NCBI GenBank assembly: GCA_963738835.1
Contig: CAVTYH010000001.1
Location: 496,001-560,000 of the forward strand
Origin: CAVTYH01 sp963738835
GTDB lineage: Bacteria; Planctomycetota; Planctomycetia; Pirellulales; JADZDJ01
Reading direction: 5' to 3'
DNA length: 64,000 nucleotides
In this document: positions 25,069 through 33,985 of the stretch, piece by piece
Layout: the number at the start of each line of letters is the position of its first letter
How positions within the stretch are numbered: the stretch's first letter is position 1
Notes under the pieces: generated by a model
The model's input: only the letters and a program-made list of their open reading frames with translations
Database searches by the model: none
What the model was told of the DNA's origin: nothing
Translations under genes and position numbers: made by a program

Positions 25069-27514
25069 TCACGCCCGGCGCCGGCGCAGCCGCCAGACGA
25101 GCAGGGGAAGACCGGTCGCGAGAAGCGCAATCGCCCCCGGCTCTGGGACTGCCGTGAACGACGCAACGGCGTACGTTGAAAAGTGGCTCACCAGCGCCTC
25201 GAACCGCAACAGGGCGGGGTCCGTCATGGAATCAAACGGTAAGAGCATGCCTTGGGCGTCGAACTCCAAGAGCCGCACCGTTTGATCGAGGATCGGATCG
25301 GTTCCTTCGGCGCGAGCGAAATAACAGGTACTGGCTGTCGGGCTGATCCCCTTTGACGGCCAGCGTCAGGAGGTGGTCGTCGAGGGCCGCGAGAAGGGAC
25401 ATGCGATCGGCGTCCGGCAGTTGGTCGAGCATGATCTCCAGCGTGACGCTCGCCGGCTCATTGAGGCTCACCGCGTCGAACGACAACTGATACGCGGCGA
25501 CCGGATCGACGGTTGCCCCCGAGGATCCCGCCTGCGGATCGAGGTCGCTGCCGGTGACTTGATGGAGTGCGTATTGGACGGGCGTCGTAAATGTGTCGGC
25601 GGGGAGCATCGCGGTCATCGAGGCCGATCCATTGACGAGCGTGACCTCCGTTGAACCGCCCGCGGTTTGCCCCATCAGCGTCGTCGCGCCCTTAGCGGAT
25701 ACGCTGCTGTCCCCTTGCACGGCGACGCCGGAGAAATCGACGGTTCCCTGACTGGAGGTTTCGACGTCCATGTTGCCGCTCACCGTCGTCGCGGAGCCAA
25801 GCATAACTGCGGTCGCCGTATTATTGCCGTTCACATCGACATTTCCGCCAACATTCGTCAGTGAACTAGCGTCGATGCTCGTCGCCGCCGTGTTGCCGTT
25901 GACGCTGACCCCGCCGCCAACATTCGTCAGTGAACTAGCGTCGATGCTCGTCGCCGCCGTGTTGCCGTTGACACTGACCGAGCCGCCAACATTCGTCAGT
26001 GAACTAGCGTCGATGCTCGTCGCCGCCGTGTTGCCGTTGACGCTGACCCCGCCGCCAACATTCGTCAGTGAACTAGCGTCGATGCTCGTCGCCGCCGTGT
26101 TGCCGTTGACGCTGACCCCGCCGCCAACATTCGTCAGTGAACTAGCGTCGATGCTCGTCGCCGCCGTGTTGCCGTTGACGCTGACCCCGCCGCCAACATT
26201 CGTCAGTGAACTAGCGTCGATGCTCGTCGCCGCCGTGTTGCCGTTGACACTGACCGAGCCGCTAACCGAGTTGATCCACGGCAGGTGAATTTCAGTCTGC
26301 TGGCTATTCGTCAGGTCGACCGATTGCGGACCGACAAACCGGATGCGACTGTTCCCGGAGTCGCTGATAAGTAATCCGCCGCCGGGGGCCACCGTCAGCG
26401 CGGTAATATCTTGGAACTGCGCCAGTGTGGCCGGCCCGCCGTCGCCGGCGAACCCGGCTGAGCTCGTCCCGGCGAACGGGCTGAGCTGCCCGCTGGACAG
26501 GTCCATCTTGAACACCTGGGAGTACGTGGCGAGGTACATCGAACCCGCGTTATCCACGGCCACGTCGAGCAATCCAGTCAGGTCGGCGCTGGTGGCCGGG
26601 CCCGTCCCCGGTGGATTCACTCCTCCGCCGGCGATCGTATGGATGATCCCCGTGGCGGCGTCGATCTCACGGACCCGCGGTGGTTCGAAGCCGGTGCTGA
26701 CGTTGCCGCCGATATCAATGACGAAAATGTTCCCCGCCGCGTCCACCTTCAAGTTCCAGGGAAGCACGAATGTCGCGGCCGAGGCGGGACCGCCGTCCCC
26801 CGTGAATGCCGAAATATCGGACATGCCCCCGGTCCCCGAATAAGGCAGCCCGGCGATCCTGTCGATAATGCCGGTCGAGCCATCGACCTGGCTGACGCGA
26901 CTCCCGGACGAAATGAGCACATTGTTGCTCGGCCCGACGGCGACGCCGTAGACGAACGGGGCGAACCAGGCGCCGGTCGCCGGACCACCGTCTCCGCGCT
27001 CGCCAATGACCGGGGAGAATGGATAGTAAGGTCCCACGCCGGCAAACCCATTAATCGTTCCCGTGGACAGATCCACCTGCCGCACGCGGTTGTTGCTGTC
27101 GTCAGCCAGGTACAGGATGTTTGCGCCGGATCGACGGCCACGCTCCAGACGTCGCCGAACGAAGCGCTGCGTGGCCGGGCCGCCGTCCCCCGTGTTGACC
27201 GGCAATTGATACTCATCCCCCTGCGTGCCGTCGCCGGCAATGGTGCTGATCGTTCCCGTGACAGCGTCGACGCGGCGAATTCGGTTGTTGAAACGGTCGG
27301 TGAAATACAGAGCACCGTCAGGGCCGATGGCCGCTCCCTGCGGGTAATTCAGCGCAGCGTCCGTCGCCAGTCCGCCGTCTCCCGAGTAGCCCGAGAGGGC
27401 TGAACCGGCGATCGTCGTGATATTGCCGGAACCGATCGGCACCTGGGCCAGTGCCGCGTTCGACCGACAAATCAACCCACCCACGACCACGCTGACAAGC
27501 AGGACGAATCGCAT
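25069..27514 (-). CDS. NHL-repeat and L-domain-like repeat exoprotein with PEP-CTERM anchor, frameshifted
   Basis: The start at 27514 has a GGGAGGG ribosome-binding site and a signal peptide (MRFVLLVSVVVGGLICRSNA). N-terminal repeats of the form NITTIAGS..GYSGDGG and GALYFTDRFNNRIRRVDAVT are NHL/beta-propeller blades. Next come six identical 23-residue repeats (GVSVNGNTAATSIDASSLTN) resembling receptor L-domain/LRR_5 strands, then VPEPGAIALLATGLPLLVWR with a terminal RRRR, a PEP-CTERM sorting signal for an exosortase. A frameshift at about 25318 separates this tail; a compensated pair of shifts lies near 27130-27180. Probably a surface or matrix protein. Confidence 0.8.
25847..26260. repeat. 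69-bp tandem repeat, six near-identical copies
   Basis: The unit starting GCCAACATTCGTCAGTGAAC recurs at 25847, 25916, 25985, 26054, 26123 and 26192 with only two variant positions near the unit ends (GCTGACCCCG versus ACTGACCGAG). It is a multiple of three and codes for 23 residues, so the frame is kept. Flanking units are more divergent. Confidence 0.9.
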
Positions 27515-28278
27515 TAGCGTCCCTCCCGATTTAGGCCCGTCGCGACGCACCGAAAACCTCGGTCGCCCGAACCGGCAGCACTCCGCAGGGTTGACCACCA
27601 TCAGAATGGGCTGTGCATTTGGCCATGTCAAGCATTTTGCAGCCCATCACAGAAAAGTCGCAAACCGGCAGCGAGAGGCTACCACAAAGCATAAACGGGT
27701 CGCCGGTTTTAGATTGTTTCCGCACCGCGTTGCCGTTATGTGTGGGTGCCCCCTGCCTAGTGGGCTTTTACCCGCGAACCAAGGTCATGTCAATCTTTTG
27801 GTGGCGGTCAGCAAAAACATTCTTTATTTGCCGATTTCGTCACAATCTTGTGCTCATTCGCGTAGCGCCACGATTGCGCCGGTGAATTGTTCGGAACGGG
27901 CTTGCCAACGATTTTTGCGATCCGTCGTACGGTCTGCCCGGTGCCGTTTTGGCAGGGTTGCCCCAGAGCGACCTGGACTGAGCGATCGGTCTGCGATTCA
28001 GTCGAAAATTATTGTGCAGTAAAGGTTTAAGTCTGAACTTTTGGGCGATGGCGCACGGCTTGCTTAAACATCGGCCACCGGATCGCTGTCTGCGCCGATT
28101 GGCAGGCGATGGGAGTGTTTGCGGTGGATCAACCTGGGATCAGCAATGTCGAATCGCTGAGTGGTAATCCCGTTTGTAATCCCGAAATCGCCGTCGAACC
28201 GTTTTCAGCCGTTTTTCACCGTTTAAGACGGTTTACCCCCGTTTTCCCCGTTTTCCAAATATTTTTCTGGAGTAGGCA
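27515..28278. other. Long intergenic region upstream of groES
   Basis: No protein was recognised over 760 bases; reading frames here are weak and conflicting. No CIRCE element (TTAGCACTC-N9-GAGTGCTAA) was found. The final 60 bases hold the phased CCGTTT motif array described separately. The segment 27520-27600 contains the ribosome-binding region of the preceding PEP-CTERM gene. Confidence 0.5.
28199..28256 (+). promoter_or_regulatory. Helically phased CCGTTT/T-tract array upstream of groES
   Basis: CCGTTTT, CCGTTTTT, CCGTTTA, ACGGTTTA, CCGTTTTC and CGTTTTC start at about 28199, 28209, 28219, 28228, 28239 and 28249, i.e. every 10-11 bases. Phased T-tracts produce intrinsic DNA curvature. It ends about 20 bases before the groES start. 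Confidence 0.5.
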
Positions 28279-28619
28279 ATGAGTGCGACGGCAACGAAAC
28301 CCAAGACACAGAAGAGCGCAGGAAAAGTTCGTTTGCAACCGTTGGGCGACCGCGTGGTGGTCGAGCGTGAGGAATCGGAATCGAAAGCACCAAGGGCGGC
28401 ATTCTGCTGCCCGACACGGCCAAGAATAAACCAGCACGTGGCACGGTGATCAGTGTCGGCGACGGGAAACTCACCGATGACGGCACCCGCAAGCCGCTGC
28501 AGGTGAAGTCCGGCGACCGCGTGCTTTTCACCAGCTATGCCGGTGAACAATTCAAAATTGGCGACCAGGAATTGCTCTTGATGCACGAAGAAGACATTTT
28601 AGCGGTGATTGACGATTAA
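28279..28619 (+). CDS. groES: Co-chaperonin GroES, one frameshift
   Basis: ATG 28279 is preceded by CTGGAGTAGG. The product has the GroES domain: KVRLQPLGDRVVVEREESES, then, after a one-base shift near 28388, TKGGILLPDTAKNKPARGTV, DRVLFTSYAGEQFKIGDQEL and EEDILAVID. GGILLPD is the mobile-loop region that contacts GroEL. About 113 residues with a 12-residue N-terminal extension, slightly longer than the typical 95-100. It caps GroEL in ATP-driven protein folding. The flanking sequence is well conserved, so the shift is probably an assembly error. Confidence 0.85.
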
Positions 28620-28623
28620 GATT

Positions 28624-28806
28624 TTTCACCACGGAGTCACGGAGACACGGAGGGGGCAAAGGATTTCATAAGGAAGCCAGGAAACCAGGAGGAATTTGGG
28701 GACTTTGCGATCAAGCAATTCCCTTTCCTGCATTCCTGGATTCCTTATCGATTCTCTGCTCAGTGATTCTTGTTGCTCCGTGACTCCGTGTCTCTGTGGT
28801 AATTCA
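28624..28806. repeat. Inverted dispersed repeat between groES and groEL
   Basis: ACCACGGAGTCACGGAGACA at 28627 is mirrored by CTCCGTGACTCCGTGTCTCT near 28780-28800, with a second inner pair (CCAGGAAACCAGGAGGAATT and its rough complement). It is the same family as the copies at 1752, 2538, 4289 and 35909, here as a full palindromic element splitting a normally compact groESL operon. Confidence 0.7.
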
Positions 28807-28841
28807 AAACATCATCCATACGAAATGGGAGTTTATTAGAC

Positions 28842-30477
28842 ATGGCTAAAATGATGGCATTCGATCAGGAAGCCCGCGAAGCAATGCGTCGCGGAGTTTC
28901 GAAGTTGGCCCGCGCGGTGAAAGTGACGCTGGGCCCTAAAGGTCGCAACGTGATTTTGCAGAAGAGCTTCGGCTCGCCAACCGTCACCAAAGACGGCGTG
29001 ACCGTGGCTAAGGAAATCGACCTGGAAGACGTTTATGAAAACATGGGCGCTCGAATGGTGCGTGAAGTGGCTTCGAAAACCAGCGACGTGGCTGGCGACG
29101 GCACGACCACGGCCACCGTGCTGGCCGAGGCAATCTTCAACGAGGGCCTGAAAGCCGTGGTCGCCGGCGTCAATCCGGTGCAAATGAAGCGCGGCATCGA
29201 AAAGGCCGTGGCCGACATTTTCGATAAGCTCCAGAAAATGTCGATCAAGATCAAAGGCAAAACGGAAATGGCCCAGGTGGCCTCGATTGCGGCAAACAAT
29301 GATCCCGAAATTGGCAGCATTCTGGCCGATGCCATGGAACGCGTCGGCAAAGATGGCGTCATCACCGTCGACGAAGGCAAGAGCCTGAAGACCGAAATCG
29401 AATGGGTCGAAGGCATGCAGTTCGACCGCGGTTACTTGTCGCCGTATTTTGTCACCAATCCGCAGCAGATGAAATGCGAGCTGGACGATGCCTACGTCTT
29501 GGTGTACGAGAAGAAAATCGCCAACGTGAAGGAAGTTGGTGCCGATTTTGGAACAGGTGGTGAATGCCGGCAAGCCGCTGTTGATCATTGCGGAGGAAGT
29601 GGAGGGTGAAGCGCTCGCCACGCTGGTGATCAATCGTCTCCGCGGCACGTTCCAAGTTTGCGCCGTCAAGGCGCCGGGCTATGGCGATCGTCGCAAAGCG
29701 ATGCTGGAAGATATTGCCGATTCTGACGGGCGGCACAGCCGTGTTCGAAAGCTTGGGCATTAAGCTGGAAAACTTGACATTGGCTGATTTGGGCCGCGCC
29801 AAGAAAGTGATTGTCGACAAAGACAACACGACGGTCATTGAAGGTGCTGGCAAGAGCAGCGAAATCAAAGGCCGCATTGAAGCGAATTCGCAAGCGAAAT
29901 CGAAGTCTTCCACAAGCGATTACGATCGCGAGAAGCTCGAAGAACGGCTGGCGAAGCTCGCCGGTGGCGTGGCGAAAGTGAACGTGGGTGCTGCCACTGA
30001 AAGCGAAATGAAGGAAAAGAAAGCTCGGGTCGAAGATGCTTTGCACGCCACGCGGGCAGCCGTCGAAGAAGGCATTTTGCCTGGCGGCGGCGTGGCCCTG
30101 TTGCGGGCCAGCAGCCTCGCTCAAGCCGGAAGGTTTGGAGCATGATGAAGAAGTTGGTTACAACATCGTCGTGCGGGCCAGCCGATCTCCGCTAACGATG
30201 ATTGCTTCGAAACGCGGGCCAGGATGGCTCGGTAATTTGCGGAAAAGTGATTGAGGCCAAAGGCAACATTGGTTACAACGCCGCCACTGGCGAGTTCGAA
30301 GATCTGGTCAAGGCGGGTGTCATCGATCCGACAAAGGTTACTCGCACTGCATTGCAAAATGCTGCGAGCGTGGCCACTTTACTGCTCACCAGCGACGCTC
30401 TGATCGCCGAGAAGCCGAAGGAAGAAAAGGGCAAGAAGGGTGCTGCCGGCCACGGCGGCTACGACGACATGTATTAA
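28842..30477 (+). CDS. groEL: Chaperonin GroEL, several frameshifts
   Basis: Starting MAKMMAFDQEAREAMRRGV with a GGGAG ribosome-binding site, the joined frames give about 545 residues, normal for GroEL. Visible hallmarks: TLGPKGRNV, the ATP-site DVAGDGTTTATVLAEAI, TSDYDREKLEERLAKLAGGV, EEGILPGGGVALLRA and the C-terminus GHGGYDDMY. The frame changes at about 29534, 29719, 30113 and 30210, plus a compensated pair at 29882-29905 that garbles about eight residues. GroEL folds newly made proteins with GroES. Six indels in 1.6 kb with otherwise conserved sequence argue for sequence error, though a decaying paralogue cannot be excluded. Confidence 0.88.
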
Positions 30478-30554
30478 TCGGCAATCTGATCGGCATAACG
30501 CCGCGGCCGAAGGTCGCGCGAACGGTCGATCGACCAATGTTTTGCTAACAAAAG

Positions 30555-30582
30555 AACCCGGCGATTTAAAAATCGCCGGGTT
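30555..30582 (+). terminator. Rho-independent terminator of groEL
   Basis: AACCCGGCGATTT and AAATCGCCGGGTT form a 13-bp perfect stem, followed by TTTTTTATTTTT. It lies 80 bases after the groEL stop. Confidence 0.9.
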
Positions 30583-30708
30583 TTTTATTTTTCCGTGAAA
30601 CTTTTCGCCGCTGATGCGTCTATAAGTGGGGGCAGGAATGGTCGGTGTTAATGCAAGACGATTGCCGCGACGGCAACTCTATTGTTAAGGATGAAGAAAT
30701 CAAAGGAA

Positions 30709-30820
30709 ATGTGCCCGGCACCTGGTGTCTGGTGTTCATGCTAGTGCAGCGTTTCTAACGCCGCGTTTGCATTTCTACCCCACTCCCCACAAGCACTTAG
30801 ACACCAGGCAGCGGGCACAT
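30709..30820. repeat. MITE-like inverted repeat overlapping the tyrS stop
   Basis: ATGTGCCCGGCACCTGGTGT (30709) and its inverted counterpart AGACACCAGGCAGCGGGCACAT (30799-30820) match at about 20 of 22 positions around a 65-base centre. The right end touches the tyrS stop codon (30820-30822), so the element defines the 3' end of that gene. Confidence 0.75.
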
Positions 30821-32108
30821 TAACCGATAAATCGCAGCAGGGCATACGATTTTTTTCCGCTGCGCAGAACCATGACCGTTTCGCTGGCCAGATTGCTGGC
30901 TTGAAGTTTCGCATCGAGATCGGTAATGCGCCGGTTGTTCACATAAGCTCCGCCCTGCTGGATCGTGCGGCGGGCATCGCCCTTGCTTTTCGATAGGCCG
31001 CTTTCCACTAACGCGCATCGATCAGTGGCAAGCCTTCGCCAGATAGTCGTTCGCGTGGTAACTCGCGGCTCGGCACATCAGCGAAGATCGCGACTAGTTG
31101 GCCGTCGTTTAATTGGCTGATCTCCGCGCCGAAGAAAATCTCCGTGGCCCGTCGTGCAGTCGCCAATCCTTCCTCGCCGTGGACAAGTCGAGTGACTTCT
31201 TCCGCCAGCCGGCGCTGACCTTCACGCTTGGCTGGGTCATGGAAGTCCGAAGTGAAGATGGAAGCTATCTCTTCGTGCGAGAGCTCCGTCAAGAACTTCA
31301 GACACGTATCAGCGTCGGTATCGGCGGTGTTGATCCAATACTGATAAAACTGATACGGACTGGTGCGCTGCGGCGAAAGCCAGACCGCTCCGCTCTCGGT
31401 CTTGCCCATCTTGGCGCCGTCGCTCTTGGTCAGCAGTGGATTCGTCAGCCCGTAGAGTTGCACGCTGTGCATGCGGCGCGCCAGATCGATGCCGGCGGTA
31501 ATATTGCCCCACTGATCGCTGCCGCCGATCTGCAGTTCGCAGCCGTGCTGTAGGTTCAAATGCACAAAATCGTACGCTTGCAGCAGCATGTAACTGAACT
31601 CGGTGTAACTGATGCCGCTTTCTCGATCGAGCCGGCCTTTGACAGAATCTTTCGCCAGCATCACATTCACCGGGAAATGCTTGCCAACGTCGCGCAGAAA
31701 ATCCAGGTAGCTGAACTTACTCATCCAGTCGAAATTGTTGACCAGCCGGGCCGCATTCGATCCGCCGGCTTCGAAATCGAGAAACCGGCGCATCTGCGCG
31801 GCCATGCCTTCGACGTTTTTCCGCAGTGCCTCGACCGAAAGCAGATTCCGTTCTTCGCTTTTGCCGCTGGGGTCGCCAATCATTCCCGTCGCGCCGCCAA
31901 CCAGTGCAATCGGCTTATGCCCGGCCCGCTGAAACCGCCGCAGCATCAGCAGCGGCAACATGTGGCCGACGTGCATGCTGTCGGCCGTCGGATCGAACCC
32001 GGCATACAGCGTGCGTGGCTTCTCGTTCAGCCAAGCAGCCAAATGCGCATCGTCGGTGGTTTGATGAACGAGCCCGCGCCAACGTAAATCGGCAATAATG
32101 TCTTGCAT
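30820..32108 (-). CDS. tyrS: Tyrosyl-tRNA synthetase, one frameshift before the S4 domain
   Basis: The start MQDIIADLRWRGLVHQTTDD at 32108 gives about 429 residues. The class I signature HIGH appears as HVGHMLPLLMLRR and KMSKS as KMGKTESGA; YAGFDPTADSMHVG is the bacterial tyrosine-site motif, and GGSDQWGNITAGIDLARR binds tyrosine. The C-terminal S4 RNA-binding domain (AYVNNRRITDLDAKLQ) is in another frame, entered by a shift at about 31011. The enzyme charges tRNA-Tyr. Being essential and otherwise intact, the shift is likely an error. Confidence 0.9.
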
Positions 32109-32191
32109 CGCGCAATAATGACTTGTTCGTTTTTGTGTGACTTCAAATCGCGGGCCACAGGCCCGCCGCTGCACTGCACACTCCCTATCGC

Positions 32192-32929
32192 TTATCGCCA
32201 CATATCGTCATCCGCAAACGGATGGGCCGCGCCGCCGAGTTTCGGCTTCGGCAATGCTTTCAAAGCGTTTTCCGCCAGCCGTAAGTCTTCGCGTGTGGTA
32301 ATCTTCAAATTAATCGGCGAGCCCGGCACAATCGAAACTTTGTGCCCCAGTCGCTCCACCAACTGGGCGTCATCGGTGGCCTGGAAGCCGCCGCGCTGGG
32401 CGTACGCTTTCGCCAGCAATTCGCGGCGGAACACCTGCGGAGTCTGTGCTTCCCACAGCCCGTCGCGCGGAACCGTTTCCACAATCGTGCCGCCGGAAAC
32501 TCGCTTGAGCGTGCCGCCAACCGCAAGGGCGGGAATCGCCGCTCCCGTCTTCGCTGCTGTCGAAAAAATTTCGCTAATCCATTCATCGACAATGCACGGC
32601 CGGGCCGCATCGTGAACCGCCACAAAGTCGATTTCCGGCTTCACACGTTCCAAAGCTTTCTGAATCGAATCGGCCCGTTCGGCGCCGCCATCGATCACGT
32701 CGATGCCCAAAATCGCCACGTTGGCGCCGAACTTCGACATAAAATATTCGCGATCTTCCGCCGAAATTACCAGCACCAACTGCGGCACATCTTTGCGCGC
32801 CAAAAACTTCTCTGCCGAATGCAACCACACGGGCCGGCCCGCCAGCGGTGCATACGGCTTCTTGTAATTCTTGTCAGCAAAGCGGCTGCTTTTGCCGGCG
32901 GCAGCTAGAATGACGGCGAAATGTGGCAT
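32192..32929 (-). CDS. ispD: 2-C-methyl-D-erythritol 4-phosphate cytidylyltransferase
   Basis: The product is 245 residues. The N-terminus FAVILAAAGKSSRFADKNYK is the IspD signature nucleotide-binding loop. VAVHDAARPCIVDEWISEIF and LWEAQTPQVFRRELLAKAY are also family motifs. It transfers CMP to MEP in the non-mevalonate isoprenoid pathway, in the cytoplasm. There is a short Lys/Pro-rich C-terminal tail. Upstream of tyrS on the same strand (83 bases). Confidence 0.93.
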   Translation of the reverse strand: MPHFAVILAAAGKSSRFADKNYKKPYAPLAGRPVWLHSAEKFLARKDVPQLVLVISAEDREYFMSKFGANVAILGIDVIDGGAERADSIQKALERVKPEIDFVAVHDAARPCIVDEWISEIFSTAAKTGAAIPALAVGGTLKRVSGGTIVETVPRDGLWEAQTPQVFRRELLAKAYAQRGGFQATDDAQLVERLGHKVSIVPGSPINLKITTREDLRLAENALKALPKPKLGGAAHPFADDDMWR

Positions 32930-32937
32930 AGACCGAT

Positions 32938-33180
32938 TTACGTCGACGATGAAGTAACTCGCGGCAGACGACCTTGTTTTCGGAGAGTCAGCAATCTCTT
33001 GAAGATGCTTCTCTTGTCTTCATCGCTAGATCGATCAGCACCGGCAATTTCCACTAGGTGATTGAATTCCTCAGTATATGGGAGATCGTCCACCGGTCGC
33101 CCTATCTTTTGATAGGCCCGAACCAATTCCTCATCTTTTTTATCAAGCGGGGGGGGGTCCCACGAAAAACTCGTAGACAT
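32938..33180 (-). CDS. Small protein coupled to the FRG-domain gene (80 aa)
   Basis: The start ATG at 33180 lies one base past the stop of the FRG gene, and its GGAGG ribosome-binding site is embedded in the last FRG codons, indicating tight translational coupling. The product has a polar helical body (DKKDEELVRAYQKIGRPVDD, then LPYTEEFNHLVEIAG) and a basic C-terminus KRLLTLRKQGRLPRV. I do not recognise the family; the size and pairing suit an antitoxin or accessory subunit (inference). Confidence 0.7.
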   Translation of the reverse strand: MSTSFSWDPPPLDKKDEELVRAYQKIGRPVDDLPYTEEFNHLVEIAGADRSSDEDKRSIFKRLLTLRKQGRLPRVTSSST

Positions 33181-33181
33181 C

Positions 33182-33881
33182 TTAAATCCTCCGTAAGGCA
33201 AGCCGCAGCGCAGCGGTTCTGGCAGCAGCCTCCTCATCTGAAAACAAATATGTTGCATTGATGGTCATTAGTTCGAGATCGATAAGAGCATGCTTGGCTT
33301 CGGTTGCTGGAATGACAATTTTGAGAAGAGCATCGGATAGGAGATTGGAAAGTGAATCTGCAACTGTTGAAACTCGAATGAAAACACCGCGTTGGTGCAG
33401 GGCACGCTGATTGAATTTCAGTCCGTCAGAGTTTTCAATCAGTTCCACATTGATTGCCTCAGGATCAAAACGCGCTCTACTAAAAGCCCAAATGCAAGCA
33501 TTGGCCGAACCTAAACGAATAGCGTCCTCAAATGCAAAAATAAGATGCCACATACGGCGATTCTGTCCAATCCATCAAAGGAGATGGAAGCCCATGATGT
33601 TGCGCGAACAGCTCAATTGCCTCGCCTTCCAATGCAAGAACGCGTTCATCGCCTACATGGAGAAGCTCGCGCTTGAATTCGGCATGCAGCTCGCGTACGA
33701 AATCGTCACGTTCATTGTCATTTTGGAATTTGAATCGTCGATCCAAAGTGGTTCTCAATTCCCATTTCGCATCACCCTGACCTCGAAACCACCATTGTTG
33801 CCGGGTGTCTGTGTCAAGGGCGGCAAAATTGGCCCATCGTTCTCGGAGGTAGCGCCAAGTTCCGCAATCTTCAGAGTGCAT
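33182..33881 (-). CDS. FRG-domain protein, one frameshift
   Basis: The N-terminal frame (33881 down) has QQWWFRGQGDAKWELRTTLD, the defining FRG stretch, and FAQHHGLPSPLMDWTESPYV with the family's AQHHG..P motif. The frame shifts at about 33540, after which the C-terminal half (FAFEDAIRLGSANACIWAFS, ending LRLALRRI) continues in a second frame. The full product would be about 232 residues. FRG-domain proteins are uncharacterised but common in phage/plasmid-associated and defence-like regions. The next gene is one base away. Confidence 0.75.
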
Positions 33882-33985
33882 TGGGATGAAATGGTTATCT
33901 CTACCGCAAATCGCACGGTGATAATCCTTTACTCAGCGTACGGTGTCCGGCGTCGGTTTTCCAGCCTCGTAGAGACGAAAAGCAG

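Noticed and set aside
25770..26288. Antisense frame with repeated SELASMLVAAVLPLTLT units, or a CRISPR-like array
   Set aside because: It is the complement of the coding 69-bp repeat; there are no unique spacers and the sense strand codes a coherent repeat protein, so neither a gene nor a CRISPR array is supported.
27417..28022. 201-codon plus-strand frame
   Set aside because: It overlaps the N-terminus of the PEP-CTERM gene in antisense and has no recognisable motif or ribosome-binding site.
27515..28278. CIRCE element upstream of groES
   Set aside because: I looked for TTAGCACTC-N9-GAGTGCTAA and related forms and found none.
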